From: Finegoldia magna_J
GTDB lineage: Bacteria; Bacillota; Clostridia; Tissierellales; Peptoniphilaceae
NCBI RefSeq assembly: GCF_002243175.1
Contig: NZ_NDYF01000016.1
Location: 129,593-193,592 of the forward strand
Length of the DNA: 64,000 nucleotides
Reading direction: 5' to 3'
In this document: piece after piece, positions 42,025 to 50,384 of the stretch
How positions within the stretch are numbered: the stretch's first letter is position 1
How the letters are laid out: each line of letters starts with the position of its first letter
Notes under the pieces: generated by a model
What the model was told of the DNA's origin: nothing
Database searches by the model: none
Seen by the model: only the letters and a program-made list of their open reading frames with translations
Program-made: the position numbers and the translations under genes

Positions 42025-42519
42025 TTAATCCTCAATATCTTCAAATTCGTCTACATACATATCAAAAACCGAATCGTAAGGTCTCAACTTATTTGCATCC
42101 ACCCTTATATCATCAAGCTTTATCTTATTAAATCCTTGTTGCTTGTCAGTTAATCCTTCCCTGCTTTTTTGCCAACAATATTCTTCGTGCGACAAATCCC
42201 TCAAATACCACGCATCGTATTTTGCGTACTGAGCAATAGTGTTGTCAATCACGTATTTTTCTTCCTCTGTCAAAGAAAATCCGCCTTTGATATCAAACAC
42301 TTCCGAATTTTCTAAGCAATATCTCAACGATGGCAACACTGGTCCATGTATCCAGCCTTCAAATTCTTCATCAAATAATTGATGTCCAGTCAAGCATAGA
42401 GATTCCCTTTGTGAAAAATACATTAGTTTCTGCAATTTTAATTCGCTTTGAATTCTATTGCCAGTTTGTCTTTCATATGAATAAATCAAATATTTCGTAA
42501 CTTCAAATTCTTTTTTCAT
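42025..42519 (-). CDS. Panacea-domain (DUF4065/GepA-like) antitoxin
   Basis: The 164-residue protein carries the Panacea domain: ELKLQKLMYFSQRESLCL (about 27-44), GHQLFDEEFEGWIHGPVLP (about 46-64) and a C-terminal helical region with LRDLSHEEYCWQKSREG. Such antitoxins neutralise toxins of many different folds, and the toxin is usually the adjacent gene. Here a MazF-like protein follows two bases after its stop. The start follows TAGGAGGTG. The domain was named for its broad use in toxin-antitoxin pairs. Confidence 0.85.
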   Translation of the reverse strand: MKKEFEVTKYLIYSYERQTGNRIQSELKLQKLMYFSQRESLCLTGHQLFDEEFEGWIHGPVLPSLRYCLENSEVFDIKGGFSLTEEEKYVIDNTIAQYAKYDAWYLRDLSHEEYCWQKSREGLTDKQQGFNKIKLDDIRVDANKLRPYDSVFDMYVDEFEDIED

Positions 42520-42586
42520 TCTCTACACCTCCTATTAACATCATTATATAACTTCAAACACAACATAGCAACATATGTTCTGGTAT

Positions 42587-43414
42587 TTAAAAGAACAAAT
42601 AATTCAAAACATACACCGTAACGACCGACAATAAAAATCCAAGCTCCGTAATTCTTGTTTTGGTTTTCTTGTAAAAATCAGACGAAATCACAAATGACGG
42701 CCCAATCGCAACATACATAATTATCGATTTGATCAACTGTTGATTATTCGTCACAGCACTCACCACAACGTATGTAAACACTGGAATTATCAGCAAATTC
42801 ACAACGGCAAGCATTAGGGAAGTCAAATCAAGCAAACTTTTCATATCAATACTTGAGATTGCAAGTGCAAATGCGATTATGATCACAACTGAACTTGTCG
42901 ATTGAATAATTTTCAGAGGAGTTAGTACGTATGAAAACTTGTAAATCGCACAAATACAAAAAGCTAAGGAAAATCCCATCGCCATCAAAAAGTCCGTCAC
43001 ATTGAAAATCCTCTTGTAAAGCATATACACAAGATAAATCACACAAGAAATTATAATCATATTGTTCATAATATTCTTGTCCATAACATTTTGCAAAAAC
43101 GGCCTCATAACGATAATATTTGAGAAAATAAACGCAGGTTCCAACGAATCCTTATCCTTTGTGTTGATTTGGAAAATCATCGTCATAATCTTAGACAATA
43201 TCCACAAATACACAAAAAACACACCGAGCTTAATGTTGAAATTCTTGTACGTAAGCTCACTCAAACTAATCGCAATATTCGCCGGAATAATCACAACGTA
43301 GATTAATTTCGAAAAAAACGCGACAATTTGCTTTTCATTTGATATCGTCCTGGCGAACAAAAATATAATTGCAAACACCACCAGAACACTAATCCAGTAA
43401 TTAAAATAATTCAT
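42587..43414 (-). CDS. Polytopic membrane transporter, AEC-like
   Basis: The 275-residue protein has about eight to ten hydrophobic segments. The overall length and segment pattern, with an Asn-Pro rich VIIPANIAISLSELTY at about 42-57 and a late MYVAIGPSFVISSDFYKK, resemble a divergent auxin-efflux-carrier/permease like the one at 10203, but without that gene's NCGFMG motif. I would not name a substrate. The ATG at 43414 is preceded by GGAGGA; an in-frame TTG four codons upstream belongs to that site. It lies between the toxin-antitoxin pair and the ABC operon. Confidence 0.5.
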   Translation of the reverse strand: MNYFNYWISVLVVFAIIFLFARTISNEKQIVAFFSKLIYVVIIPANIAISLSELTYKNFNIKLGVFFVYLWILSKIMTMIFQINTKDKDSLEPAFIFSNIIVMRPFLQNVMDKNIMNNMIIISCVIYLVYMLYKRIFNVTDFLMAMGFSLAFCICAIYKFSYVLTPLKIIQSTSSVVIIIAFALAISSIDMKSLLDLTSLMLAVVNLLIIPVFTYVVVSAVTNNQQLIKSIIMYVAIGPSFVISSDFYKKTKTRITELGFLLSVVTVYVLNYLFF

Positions 43415-43580
43415 ACTATCCTCCAACTTTATTATACCATAGCATATTCGTAAATCTTAGAGAAAGCAGGCATGGCATTTATTGAAATAATTTATAAATA
43501 GGTGATTAGCGTGTGTGACTTTTTTACAAATATATATTATTATATATATAACTAGTATTTGATTATATTGAGGAGACTAC

Positions 43581-44228
43581 ATGATTATAAGAAGAATAAA
43601 TCACAAATACAAAAATTTCGAATTAGATATCGAAAATCTAGAAATAGGAAACAATAAAATTATAGGACTGATTGGAGAAAACGGTGCTGGTAAGACAACT
43701 TTGATGGATATATTATCCAAAATGATAAAAGCAAACGCAAGTTTTGATGTCCAAGATTATAACGAAAATGATATTTTATACATACCTTCTCAAGTATCTC
43801 CGTATTATTTTCTAACAGTAAGTGAATTTTGTAAAATTGTAAATGAATACTCCCCTTCCAGTAAAACGTCTGAAGATTTAATAGTTGAACTTGGACTGGA
43901 AGACAAGAAAGATACTTTAATTTCAGATTTATCTGAAGGAATGAAGAAAAAGTTGACTTTGATTAATATTTTAACAGGTGATTACCCTCTAATAATCATG
44001 GATGAACCATTTAATAGCATTGATTTGAAATATTCTTATGAAATCAAAAACTTAATCCTACAATTGAAGGAAAAGTCTACAATTTTGATTTCATCACATA
44101 TTTTAGACAGCCTTATCGATATATGTGATGAGTTTGTACTTTTGAAAAATGGTAGTGTAAAAAAAGTATTCACTAACTCAAAAGATAAAAAGCAACTGGA
44201 GGACGAGATTTTTGAGAGAAATATTTAA
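43581..44228 (+). CDS. ABC transporter ATP-binding protein
   Basis: The 215-residue ATPase has Walker A GENGAGKTTLMD (about 33-44), signature DLSEGMKKKLTL (about 115), Walker B PLIIMDEPFNSIDL and switch SSHILDSL. It lacks the extended C-terminus of the ATPase at 12390. The downstream gene begins inside its last codons, and two membrane genes follow, so the three form an ABC exporter. AT-rich codon use is notable. The start follows TGAGGAG. Confidence 0.85.
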   Translation: MIIRRINHKYKNFELDIENLEIGNNKIIGLIGENGAGKTTLMDILSKMIKANASFDVQDYNENDILYIPSQVSPYYFLTVSEFCKIVNEYSPSSKTSEDLIVELGLEDKKDTLISDLSEGMKKKLTLINILTGDYPLIIMDEPFNSIDLKYSYEIKNLILQLKEKSTILISSHILDSLIDICDEFVLLKNGSVKKVFTNSKDKKQLEDEIFERNI

Positions 44229-44856
44229 ATTGGATATGAAGTTACGATTTAAAGAAATAAAAATCGACAGATTATCCGGTGCAATCCAATTCGTTTTGAT
44301 AATCTCAGCGATTTTTTTATTTTTAAAATATTTGAGTTCTCTTCCATCAGACCATTATGTGATAAAAGCTTTATTTGCGTTTTTCTTAGCTTTTATGGGG
44401 TTTTTCAAGATAAGAACTGATAGTATAACTCAAAGAGAAATGGATTTTATGACCTTTTTCCCAAAATTCAACAAAGTCCAAGTCAGAAAATACTTCATGT
44501 ATAAAAAAGCTACGATTACATACATCTTCATAATTTATTTGTTATTTCCAACTTCTGTAGAAATTCTGGAAATCAAATCTTTCTTTATGTATGGTTCAAT
44601 TATTTATTTTTACATGTTTTTGGATACATTATTTTTTTATGTAACAGAAAACACAAAGAAATCAAATATACTGTACACAACTCTTAGAATTTCATATTAT
44701 GTTTTATTCTTTTCTAGATTGAATTTCCCAAATTTGGGAATTGATTTAGAAAAGTTACTACCAAAATTGCAATTATGGTACATGATTCCAATATTTATAG
44801 TACTATTTTGTGTCAATCCACTTTTACTTAAAGCTCCCAACATAAAAGGAGAATAA
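44212..44856 (+). CDS. ABC transporter membrane subunit 1 (unnamed)
   Basis: The 214-residue protein has six hydrophobic segments with a short cytosolic start; I do not recognise a family. It overlaps the ATPase gene by 17 bases and starts with TTG at 44212, behind GGAGGACG. It begins LREIFKLDMKLRFKEIKID, which looks like a cytosolic ABC-2 N-terminus. With the next gene it would form the two-part membrane channel. The three-gene set resembles small bacteriocin or antimicrobial resistance exporters, but no gene for a substrate is adjacent. Confidence 0.65.
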   Translation: MREIFKLDMKLRFKEIKIDRLSGAIQFVLIISAIFLFLKYLSSLPSDHYVIKALFAFFLAFMGFFKIRTDSITQREMDFMTFFPKFNKVQVRKYFMYKKATITYIFIIYLLFPTSVEILEIKSFFMYGSIIYFYMFLDTLFFYVTENTKKSNILYTTLRISYYVLFFSRLNFPNLGIDLEKLLPKLQLWYMIPIFIVLFCVNPLLLKAPNIKGE

Positions 44857-44857
44857 A

Positions 44858-45376
44858 ATGACTAAACTTATTTTTTATTACATCTTACGCGACAAAATCA
44901 AATACGAACTAATTGTAATACTTTTCATAAGTGTATTTTCTTCTATAAAATCACCAAAAAATTTGTATGGATTGAATTTCTGCACTACGATATTAAGTAT
45001 ACTTTTCATTTTATATTTTAGTGTTATGAATGCACACAAATCAAAGTTCTTGCTGCTATATCAACCCAGAAATGTTCAATCTCTTAGAAAAGATACCATA
45101 AAATCAATGTGCTACTTGTCTAGTATATTCTTAGTCTTGGCTGTTATATTGGATTTTTTCATAATAAAATCAATCTATCTAACAGAATATTATTTTGTAA
45201 GCATGATAATATTTTATATTTCTACAAGTATTGTCAAAGTAAACATCGAAAAAAACACCAAAATTGATGAACCTATAATTAAATTAAAAGAATGTGTATT
45301 CGTTTTATGTTCAGCAATTGTATTAGTCGCTGCGATTTTAATTACAAAATTTCTAATTTTCAGTAATTTGTTGTAA
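44858..45376 (+). CDS. ABC transporter membrane subunit 2 (unnamed)
   Basis: The 172-residue protein has about five hydrophobic segments and starts one base after the stop of the previous membrane gene, so the two are coupled. No motif is recognised. It begins MTKLIFYYILRDKIKYELIV and has a polar, Arg/Lys/Asn-rich loop at about 60-80 (YQPRNVQSLRKD). It presumably pairs with the product of 44212. The gene is strongly AT-rich, as are its two partners. Confidence 0.6.
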   Translation: MTKLIFYYILRDKIKYELIVILFISVFSSIKSPKNLYGLNFCTTILSILFILYFSVMNAHKSKFLLLYQPRNVQSLRKDTIKSMCYLSSIFLVLAVILDFFIIKSIYLTEYYFVSMIIFYISTSIVKVNIEKNTKIDEPIIKLKECVFVLCSAIVLVAAILITKFLIFSNLL

Positions 45377-45465
45377 TTTGTTTGACACATCGTTGACATT
45401 TTGTAAACATTTTCCACGTTGCAAATCAATAAAAGGGGTATAATAAGTATGAGGAGGATAATATC

Positions 45466-45993
45466 ATGAAAAGGAAATTATTAGTAGTATTGTTGGCATG
45501 TGCAATGCTAAGTTCTTGTGGAGTGAAAAACGTTGGAAATACTGGCGTGAAAACTTCTGGAGAAGATGGCATACATATCAAAAACGGAGATTCAGAAGTA
45601 AGTATCGGAAAAGACGGTATCAACGCTAAGAACGGCGACTCTGAAGCAAAAATCGGAAAAGACGGAATCATCGCAAAAAACGGCGACTCCGAAGCAAATG
45701 TCAGCACTGAAGGAGTAAAAGTGCAAAACGGACTAGACCTTGAAGGAGAAGACCCAGAAACAAAAGAAAAAAGAAAAAATAATGTGTTCTTGGACGAAGA
45801 CAAAATAAAAGAAATGGAATTAAAAGAAAATTATCTTGAAAAAGATGACATAAAAGATTGGGAAATCAAATTAGACAAACAATCCCAAACATACACAATA
45901 AAATACAAAGCACTACAACAAAAACACGAAAACGAAAGAGACGCCGTCACAGGTCATTTGCTAAAAGGAATGACATATCCTGCGTCAAGATAG
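45466..45993 (+). CDS. Lipoprotein with tandem GDSE/GKDG repeats
   Basis: The 175-residue product begins with a lipoprotein signal (MKRKLLVVLLACAMLSSC; lipobox LSSC, Cys18), so it is lipid-anchored outside the membrane. Residues about 33-88 hold three near-repeats of 16 residues: KNGDSEVSIGKDGI, KNGDSEAKIGKDGI and KNGDSEANVSTEGV, a pattern that suggests a small beta-solenoid. The rest is charged (ETKEKRKNN, then Lys/Glu/Asp-rich) with no clear domain. It is not a recognised family; similar repeat lipoproteins occur in clostridia. The start follows GAGGAGG; a terminator is at 46007. The name of its partner is unknown. Confidence 0.75.
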   Translation: MKRKLLVVLLACAMLSSCGVKNVGNTGVKTSGEDGIHIKNGDSEVSIGKDGINAKNGDSEAKIGKDGIIAKNGDSEANVSTEGVKVQNGLDLEGEDPETKEKRKNNVFLDEDKIKEMELKENYLEKDDIKDWEIKLDKQSQTYTIKYKALQQKHENERDAVTGHLLKGMTYPASR

Positions 45994-46006
45994 TGTGTAA
46001 AATAGT

Positions 46007-46032
46007 AAAACAGGGAAAGCCCCTGTTTTTTT
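46007..46032 (+). terminator. Terminator after the repeat lipoprotein
   Basis: AAAACAGGG (46007-46015) and CCCTGTTTT (46021-46029) with a five-base loop, then T. Confidence 0.88.
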
Positions 46033-46141
46033 GTATTCATTTAGGTGGTTAGGAGATGAACGGGGTGTGGCAATTATCCTTGTGTTTGCGAAAGATCTGA
46101 CCTACGTTCGTGTTGCACTCCCCACTCTTGTGTCCGTCTAA

Positions 46142-46313
46142 GCAAACAATCAAAGCTAAGAATATCATACGGAAAAAATAAGCATAAATTCAAGCGAAGT
46201 GAACCGTTAAAAAATTGTGCTGTCTGAGTGCGTAGCACGAGTTCACAATTTTAGGTTCACAAGCTTAGAATTTATTTATTTTTGCAGTCTAGATATTCGT
46301 GCGAGATGTTTGC
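46142..46313 (+). repeat. Intergenic hairpin repeat element, copy 6
   Basis: The ends GCAAACAATCAAAGCTAAG and, reversed, GCAAACATCTCGCACGAAT are inverted repeats. Arms are GTGAACC (46199-46205) with GGTTCAC (46254-46260), and AAAATTGTG (46211-46219) with CACAATTTT (46244-46252), the same version as copies 3 and 5, with a slightly different outer end. Confidence 0.8.
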
Positions 46314-46370
46314 GAACTTTCTAACCTATGTTTATCTTGAAACTGTAAATTCTACGAAACCTTTAAGCAA

Positions 46371-46526
46371 ACAATCGAAGCTAAGAATATCACCATAGAA
46401 AATTTAATGTTTCTTATGAGCGACGCTTCGAACGATGAAATCTTCATTACTTATTTCTAAAAAAGAAGATTTCTGAAGTGAGGCTGAGCGAATAAGATTA
46501 TTAAATTTTCACACAAGATATTCGTG
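46371..46526 (+). repeat. Intergenic hairpin repeat element, copy 7 (divergent)
   Basis: GAATATC (46385-46391) and GATATTC (46517-46523) mark the ends; AAAATTTAAT (46399-46408) pairs with ATTAAATTTT (46500-46509), and GAAATCTTC (46437-46445) with GAAGATTTC (46465-46473). The internal arm sequence is unlike the other copies but still complementary. Confidence 0.7.
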
Positions 46527-46602
46527 CGCGATATGTGACCTACATTTGTACTGCAACAATCTCTGTGTCCGCTTCACACGATTTTCTCCCTACAATCTCA
46601 AA

Positions 46603-46629
46603 CAAAAAGACGTACCACGCGATACGCCT
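46603..46629 (-). terminator. Terminator after the P-type ATPase
   Basis: AGACGTA (46608-46614) pairs, with one G-U, with TACGCCT (46623-46629), followed on the minus strand by TTTTTG, just after the ATPase stop. Confidence 0.7.
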
Positions 46630-46642
46630 TTATTGTTGTCTA

Positions 46643-49330
46643 TTATTTTTTGCTTTTTACTGCTTTTAATATTTCTCCTGCTGCGAATGGCAATAATGCG
46701 CATGGCAATATTACTTTGTAGTGTTCAATGTGAAGTGGTATTGTTTCGAATACATCATTTACTCCAGGGATGTAGATTACTGCTAGCATTAATAATAATG
46801 AAAGTGATGTTCCCATTACTAATGCTTTGTTTGTGAATAATCCGATTTGGAATACTGATTTGTGTTCACTTCTTACTGAATAACTTCTTAGTAATTCTGA
46901 TAATATCAATGTTGCAAATGCAACTGTTCTTGCAGATTCAATATGGCCATCAAAATGGTTCAATCCGTAGTTGTAAGCGAACAATGTTGCAACTGTGATT
47001 GCCAATGATTGAACGATAATACTTAGTCTCATGTTTTTGTCTATGATTGGTTCTTTTGGTGAACGAGGAGCTCTGTTCATGATGTCAGCTTCTCCTTTTT
47101 CAACTCCTAGTGCCATTGCTGGGAATGAATCTGTTACTAGGTTTAACCACAATAATTGGATTGGGATAAATGGTGTGTCCCATTTGAACATTATCGCCAA
47201 GAATACGATAAGAATTTCTGCGATGTTACAGCTTAGTAGGAATGATACGAATTTTTTGATGTTGGAGTAAATTATTCTTCCTTCTTCTACTGCGTTTACA
47301 ATGGTTGCAAAGTTGTCGTCTGTAAGGATAACTTCTGATGTGTTCTTTGCAACGTCTGTTCCAGTGATTCCCATCGCAATTCCGATGTCTGCTTTTTTGA
47401 TTGCAGGTGCATCGTTGACTCCGTCACCTGTCATGGCTGCGATGTGTCCGTTTTCTTTTAATGCTTTAACGATTTGTACTTTGTTTTGTGGAGAAACTCT
47501 CGCATAAACTCTCTTTTCTTTGACGATTTCACGGATTTGTTCGTCTGACATATTGTTAAGTTCAGCTCCCATGATTGCTTGTGAATCGTCCGTACAAATT
47601 CCCAAATCTTTTGCGATTGCAACTGCAGTTTCCAAGTAGTCTCCAGTAATCATAACTGGTGTGATTCCCGCTGTCTTACATTCTTTGATTGCATCTTTTA
47701 CTTCTAGTCTTGGTGGATCTATCATTCCAGATAATCCTACAAATACCATGTTCTTTTCGATGTTTTCAGATGTAATTTCACTTGGTAATTCTTCGTGTTC
47801 ACGAAGTGCATAAGCTAGTACACGAAGTGCTTGCTTAGCGTATTCGCTGTTTTTATTCAACAATTGTTGTTTTAATTCTTCTGTTAGTGGTTTGATTTCG
47901 TTGTCGATTAAAATCTTGCTACATTTTTCGATAACTATATCTGGTGCACCTTTTGTGAAGGATACAACTTTGTCAGTTAAGAATTTGTCGTGGAATGTAG
48001 TCATCATTTTTCTTTCTGAATCGAATGGAATTTCTTCTATTCTAGGATAGTTTTGATTGGATTCATCTTTTGTGATGTCTTGTTTTCCTGCTGCTGTGTG
48101 AAGTGCTCCTTCAGTAGGATCCCCAACGATTTTGTAAGTTCCGTCTTCTTCGATTAATTTTGAATCATTAGTAAGACTCATTATGTGAAGCAAAGTGTTA
48201 AGAGATTTGATGTCATCTTCTTGCATTTTTCTGTCTTCAATCAAATAATCGCCTTCAGGTTTGTATCCTGTTCCTGTGACATCGACATCTGTTCCGTCGA
48301 CGTAGATTTTCTTCACAGTCATTTCGTTTTGAGTCAATGTACCAGTCTTGTCGGAGCAAATTACAGTTGTTGTTCCCAATGTTTCAACTGCCAAAAGTTT
48401 CTTGACGATGGCGTTTTTCTCTGCCATTCTTCCCATTCCCAAACTAAGTACGATTGTAACGATAGCTGGTAGTCCTTCTGGAATCGCCGCAACGGCAAGT
48501 GATACCGCAGTCATAAGCATATTCAATGCATCAAAATCATACAAGAAATATCCAACTACAAACACAATTGCGCATACAACAACTGTTACGATACCCAATT
48601 GCTTAGACAATTGTGCAAGCTTTCTTTGAAGAGGAGTTTCTTCGTCTTCAACCTGTGATAAACTCGTTGCGATTTTACCGATTTCTGTGTTTTGTGCAGT
48701 TTCCACAACGACACCCTTAGCTCTACCGTAACTTACGATAGAAGAGCTATACGCCATGTTTGTTCTGTCGCCAATTCCTGCATCTGTCGTAATCTCATCC
48801 TTAGCGTTCTTTTCTACAGCAACCGATTCCCCAGTCAACGATGATTCGTCGATTTTCAAGTTAGTAGATTCCAATAATCTCAAATCGGCAGGGATAATAT
48901 CCCCTGTTTCCAATTCAACGATATCTCCTGGAACCAAATTTTGTGAATCCACTTCCATGATTTTGCCGTTTCTGATGACCTTGGCCTTTGGACTTGCCAT
49001 TTTTTGCAAAGCTTCAATAGCTTGTTCAGCTTTTCCTTCTTGATAAATCGAAAGCACCGCATTCACAATAACGATAGCGATGATAATAATACTATCTGTA
49101 ATTTCTCCAATAGCCATGGATAAAATAGATGCCAATAACAAAATAATTATCATTGGATCCAAAAATTGATCCTTTAATTTGGCTGCCATGGACTTTTTCT
49201 TCTTTTCTTTTAATACGTTCTTGCCGTATTTTTCTAACAAACTCGTTACCTTACTGTCGGATAGACCGTTGTTTGCGTCTGTGTCCAAACTTTTGATAAC
49301 ACTCTCATTAGATTCCTTGTACCAATCCAA
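46643..49330 (-). CDS. P-type cation ATPase (Ca2+/Mn2+ type)
   Basis: The 895-residue enzyme is of the SERCA/PMCA-like P2 type. It has the TGES motif (SSLTGESVAVEK, about 165), SLAVAAIPEGLPAIV in M4 (about 280-294), the phosphorylated Asp in CSDKTGTLTQNEM (about 330), MITGDYLETAVAIA, and GDGVNDAPAIKKADIGIAMG. Ten membrane segments are expected. It exports or transports divalent metal, classically Ca2+. The riboswitch in its leader (49383-49464) is of the class that responds to Mn2+, so this gene is probably a Mn2+ exporter like the L. lactis YoaB case; that inference is from regulation. The start follows AGGAGG. Confidence 0.9.
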   Translation of the reverse strand: MDWYKESNESVIKSLDTDANNGLSDSKVTSLLEKYGKNVLKEKKKKSMAAKLKDQFLDPMIIILLLASILSMAIGEITDSIIIIAIVIVNAVLSIYQEGKAEQAIEALQKMASPKAKVIRNGKIMEVDSQNLVPGDIVELETGDIIPADLRLLESTNLKIDESSLTGESVAVEKNAKDEITTDAGIGDRTNMAYSSSIVSYGRAKGVVVETAQNTEIGKIATSLSQVEDEETPLQRKLAQLSKQLGIVTVVVCAIVFVVGYFLYDFDALNMLMTAVSLAVAAIPEGLPAIVTIVLSLGMGRMAEKNAIVKKLLAVETLGTTTVICSDKTGTLTQNEMTVKKIYVDGTDVDVTGTGYKPEGDYLIEDRKMQEDDIKSLNTLLHIMSLTNDSKLIEEDGTYKIVGDPTEGALHTAAGKQDITKDESNQNYPRIEEIPFDSERKMMTTFHDKFLTDKVVSFTKGAPDIVIEKCSKILIDNEIKPLTEELKQQLLNKNSEYAKQALRVLAYALREHEELPSEITSENIEKNMVFVGLSGMIDPPRLEVKDAIKECKTAGITPVMITGDYLETAVAIAKDLGICTDDSQAIMGAELNNMSDEQIREIVKEKRVYARVSPQNKVQIVKALKENGHIAAMTGDGVNDAPAIKKADIGIAMGITGTDVAKNTSEVILTDDNFATIVNAVEEGRIIYSNIKKFVSFLLSCNIAEILIVFLAIMFKWDTPFIPIQLLWLNLVTDSFPAMALGVEKGEADIMNRAPRSPKEPIIDKNMRLSIIVQSLAITVATLFAYNYGLNHFDGHIESARTVAFATLILSELLRSYSVRSEHKSVFQIGLFTNKALVMGTSLSLLLMLAVIYIPGVNDVFETIPLHIEHYKVILPCALLPFAAGEILKAVKSKK

Positions 49331-49357
49331 TCTCTTACCTCCTGTTAATTTACATAA

Positions 49358-49389
49358 TAAAAAAAACTTTCACCATTTCTGGCAAAAGT
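49358..49389 (-). terminator. Riboswitch-controlled terminator before the P-type ATPase
   Basis: On the minus strand ACTTTTGCCA (49389-49380), a GAAA loop and TGGTGAAAGT (49375-49366) form a 10-bp stem with two G-U pairs, followed by eight T. Its left arm includes the CTTTTG that otherwise closes helix P1 of the riboswitch, so the two structures exclude each other. Confidence 0.8.
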
Positions 49390-49464
49390 CTTGCTAACCA
49401 AAGTGGCCTTGTGCCGGGTATTAACCGTAATGACGACACAATATTTCTAAGCTACTCCCTCTTG
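49383..49464 (-). promoter_or_regulatory. yybP-ykoY (Mn2+) riboswitch
   Basis: On the minus strand the leader contains GAGGGAGTAGC (49461-49451) and CCCGGCA (49418-49412), the two conserved loop segments of the yybP-ykoY aptamer, and ends GCAAGACTTTTG. P1 forms from CAAGAG (49464-49459) and CTTTTG (49388-49383), with one G-U. Metal binding would keep P1 formed, block the terminator and turn the ATPase on. The promoter TTGATT-17-TAGAAT lies just upstream (about 49500-49472). Confidence 0.8.
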
Positions 49465-49500
49465 TGTATTAATTCTACCAAAAATATTATACAAAATCAA

Positions 49501-50259
49501 TTATTTTATTATAACTTGAAACGTATCGTGTTCCTTTTTCATATTCACAACCTTGCAGCCCTCATAATCGTGCGTGTCGATAAAAGTGTCCACAATAGTT
49601 GGATCCTTTGTGAAATGCATCGGGAACAAAACCTTCGGATTACATTTGTCGACAAATTCATTCACACCCAAATCGTATCTCTCCTTAAGTCTCGGATCCA
49701 CTGGGAAAAATCCAATGTCAACATGACCAATCTTGTCGATTTCCTTAGAGAAATCTTGTTGCATCTTTTGTTTTTCTTCTTCGGTGTCTTCTTCCCACAC
49801 CCAATTGTTCAAATCACCAGCGAAGAAAAATTTCAAATGATTCGCTTCAAAATACACGCTAATTCCCATATCAGTAGAACCAAGCGCCGTAAAATCTGCA
49901 CCGTACACAGACGTAGATTCACCAACTTCAAGTTTTATAACCTTCTTGTCGAAGTGCTTCTTCAAATCCTCAATATTATCTTGTCCCAAAAAAACAACAT
50001 TGTCCTTCGTATCGTAATCAAAAACCTCTTCGTACACATCTTCGCTGACAATGTATGTAATGTCACTGGCATTTTCATAATCAAAAATACTCTCATTGTA
50101 ATGATCCGCGTGTGAATGAGTCACCACGAAAATCACCTTCTTGTCGTTCACATTTTTTGGCAAAGTTCCTTGAAAATAATCGAAAATAATAATCTTGTCT
50201 TCAAACTCCAAAGAAAATGAACTGTGATATATATATCTAATGTTTAAACTTTGTTCCAT
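49501..50259 (-). CDS. Metallo-beta-lactamase-fold hydrolase
   Basis: The 252-residue protein has the MBL HxHxDH metal motif in VVTHSHADHYNES (about 57), FFAGDLNNWVWEED with an Asp at the bridging position (about 150) and a late LFPMHFTKD with a metal His. The insertion with EEEKQKMQQDFSKEI is seen in the YtoP/UlaG-like beta-lactamase-related group of unknown specificity. I take the ATG at 50259 behind GAGGAGG rather than the longer frame. It may degrade lactones, phosphodiesters or nucleotides; this is not resolvable. Confidence 0.75.
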   Translation of the reverse strand: MEQSLNIRYIYHSSFSLEFEDKIIIFDYFQGTLPKNVNDKKVIFVVTHSHADHYNESIFDYENASDITYIVSEDVYEEVFDYDTKDNVVFLGQDNIEDLKKHFDKKVIKLEVGESTSVYGADFTALGSTDMGISVYFEANHLKFFFAGDLNNWVWEEDTEEEKQKMQQDFSKEIDKIGHVDIGFFPVDPRLKERYDLGVNEFVDKCNPKVLFPMHFTKDPTIVDTFIDTHDYEGCKVVNMKKEHDTFQVIIK

Positions 50260-50384
50260 TAAAATTCCTCCTCGTATATATTTACCCATAAACAGACAAT
50301 TTACGCAAGTAAACGCATCAAATATTTTATAAATCCACAAAATTTTTACTTGTAGTATAATATTAATAATGAAAGGATGTTTTT

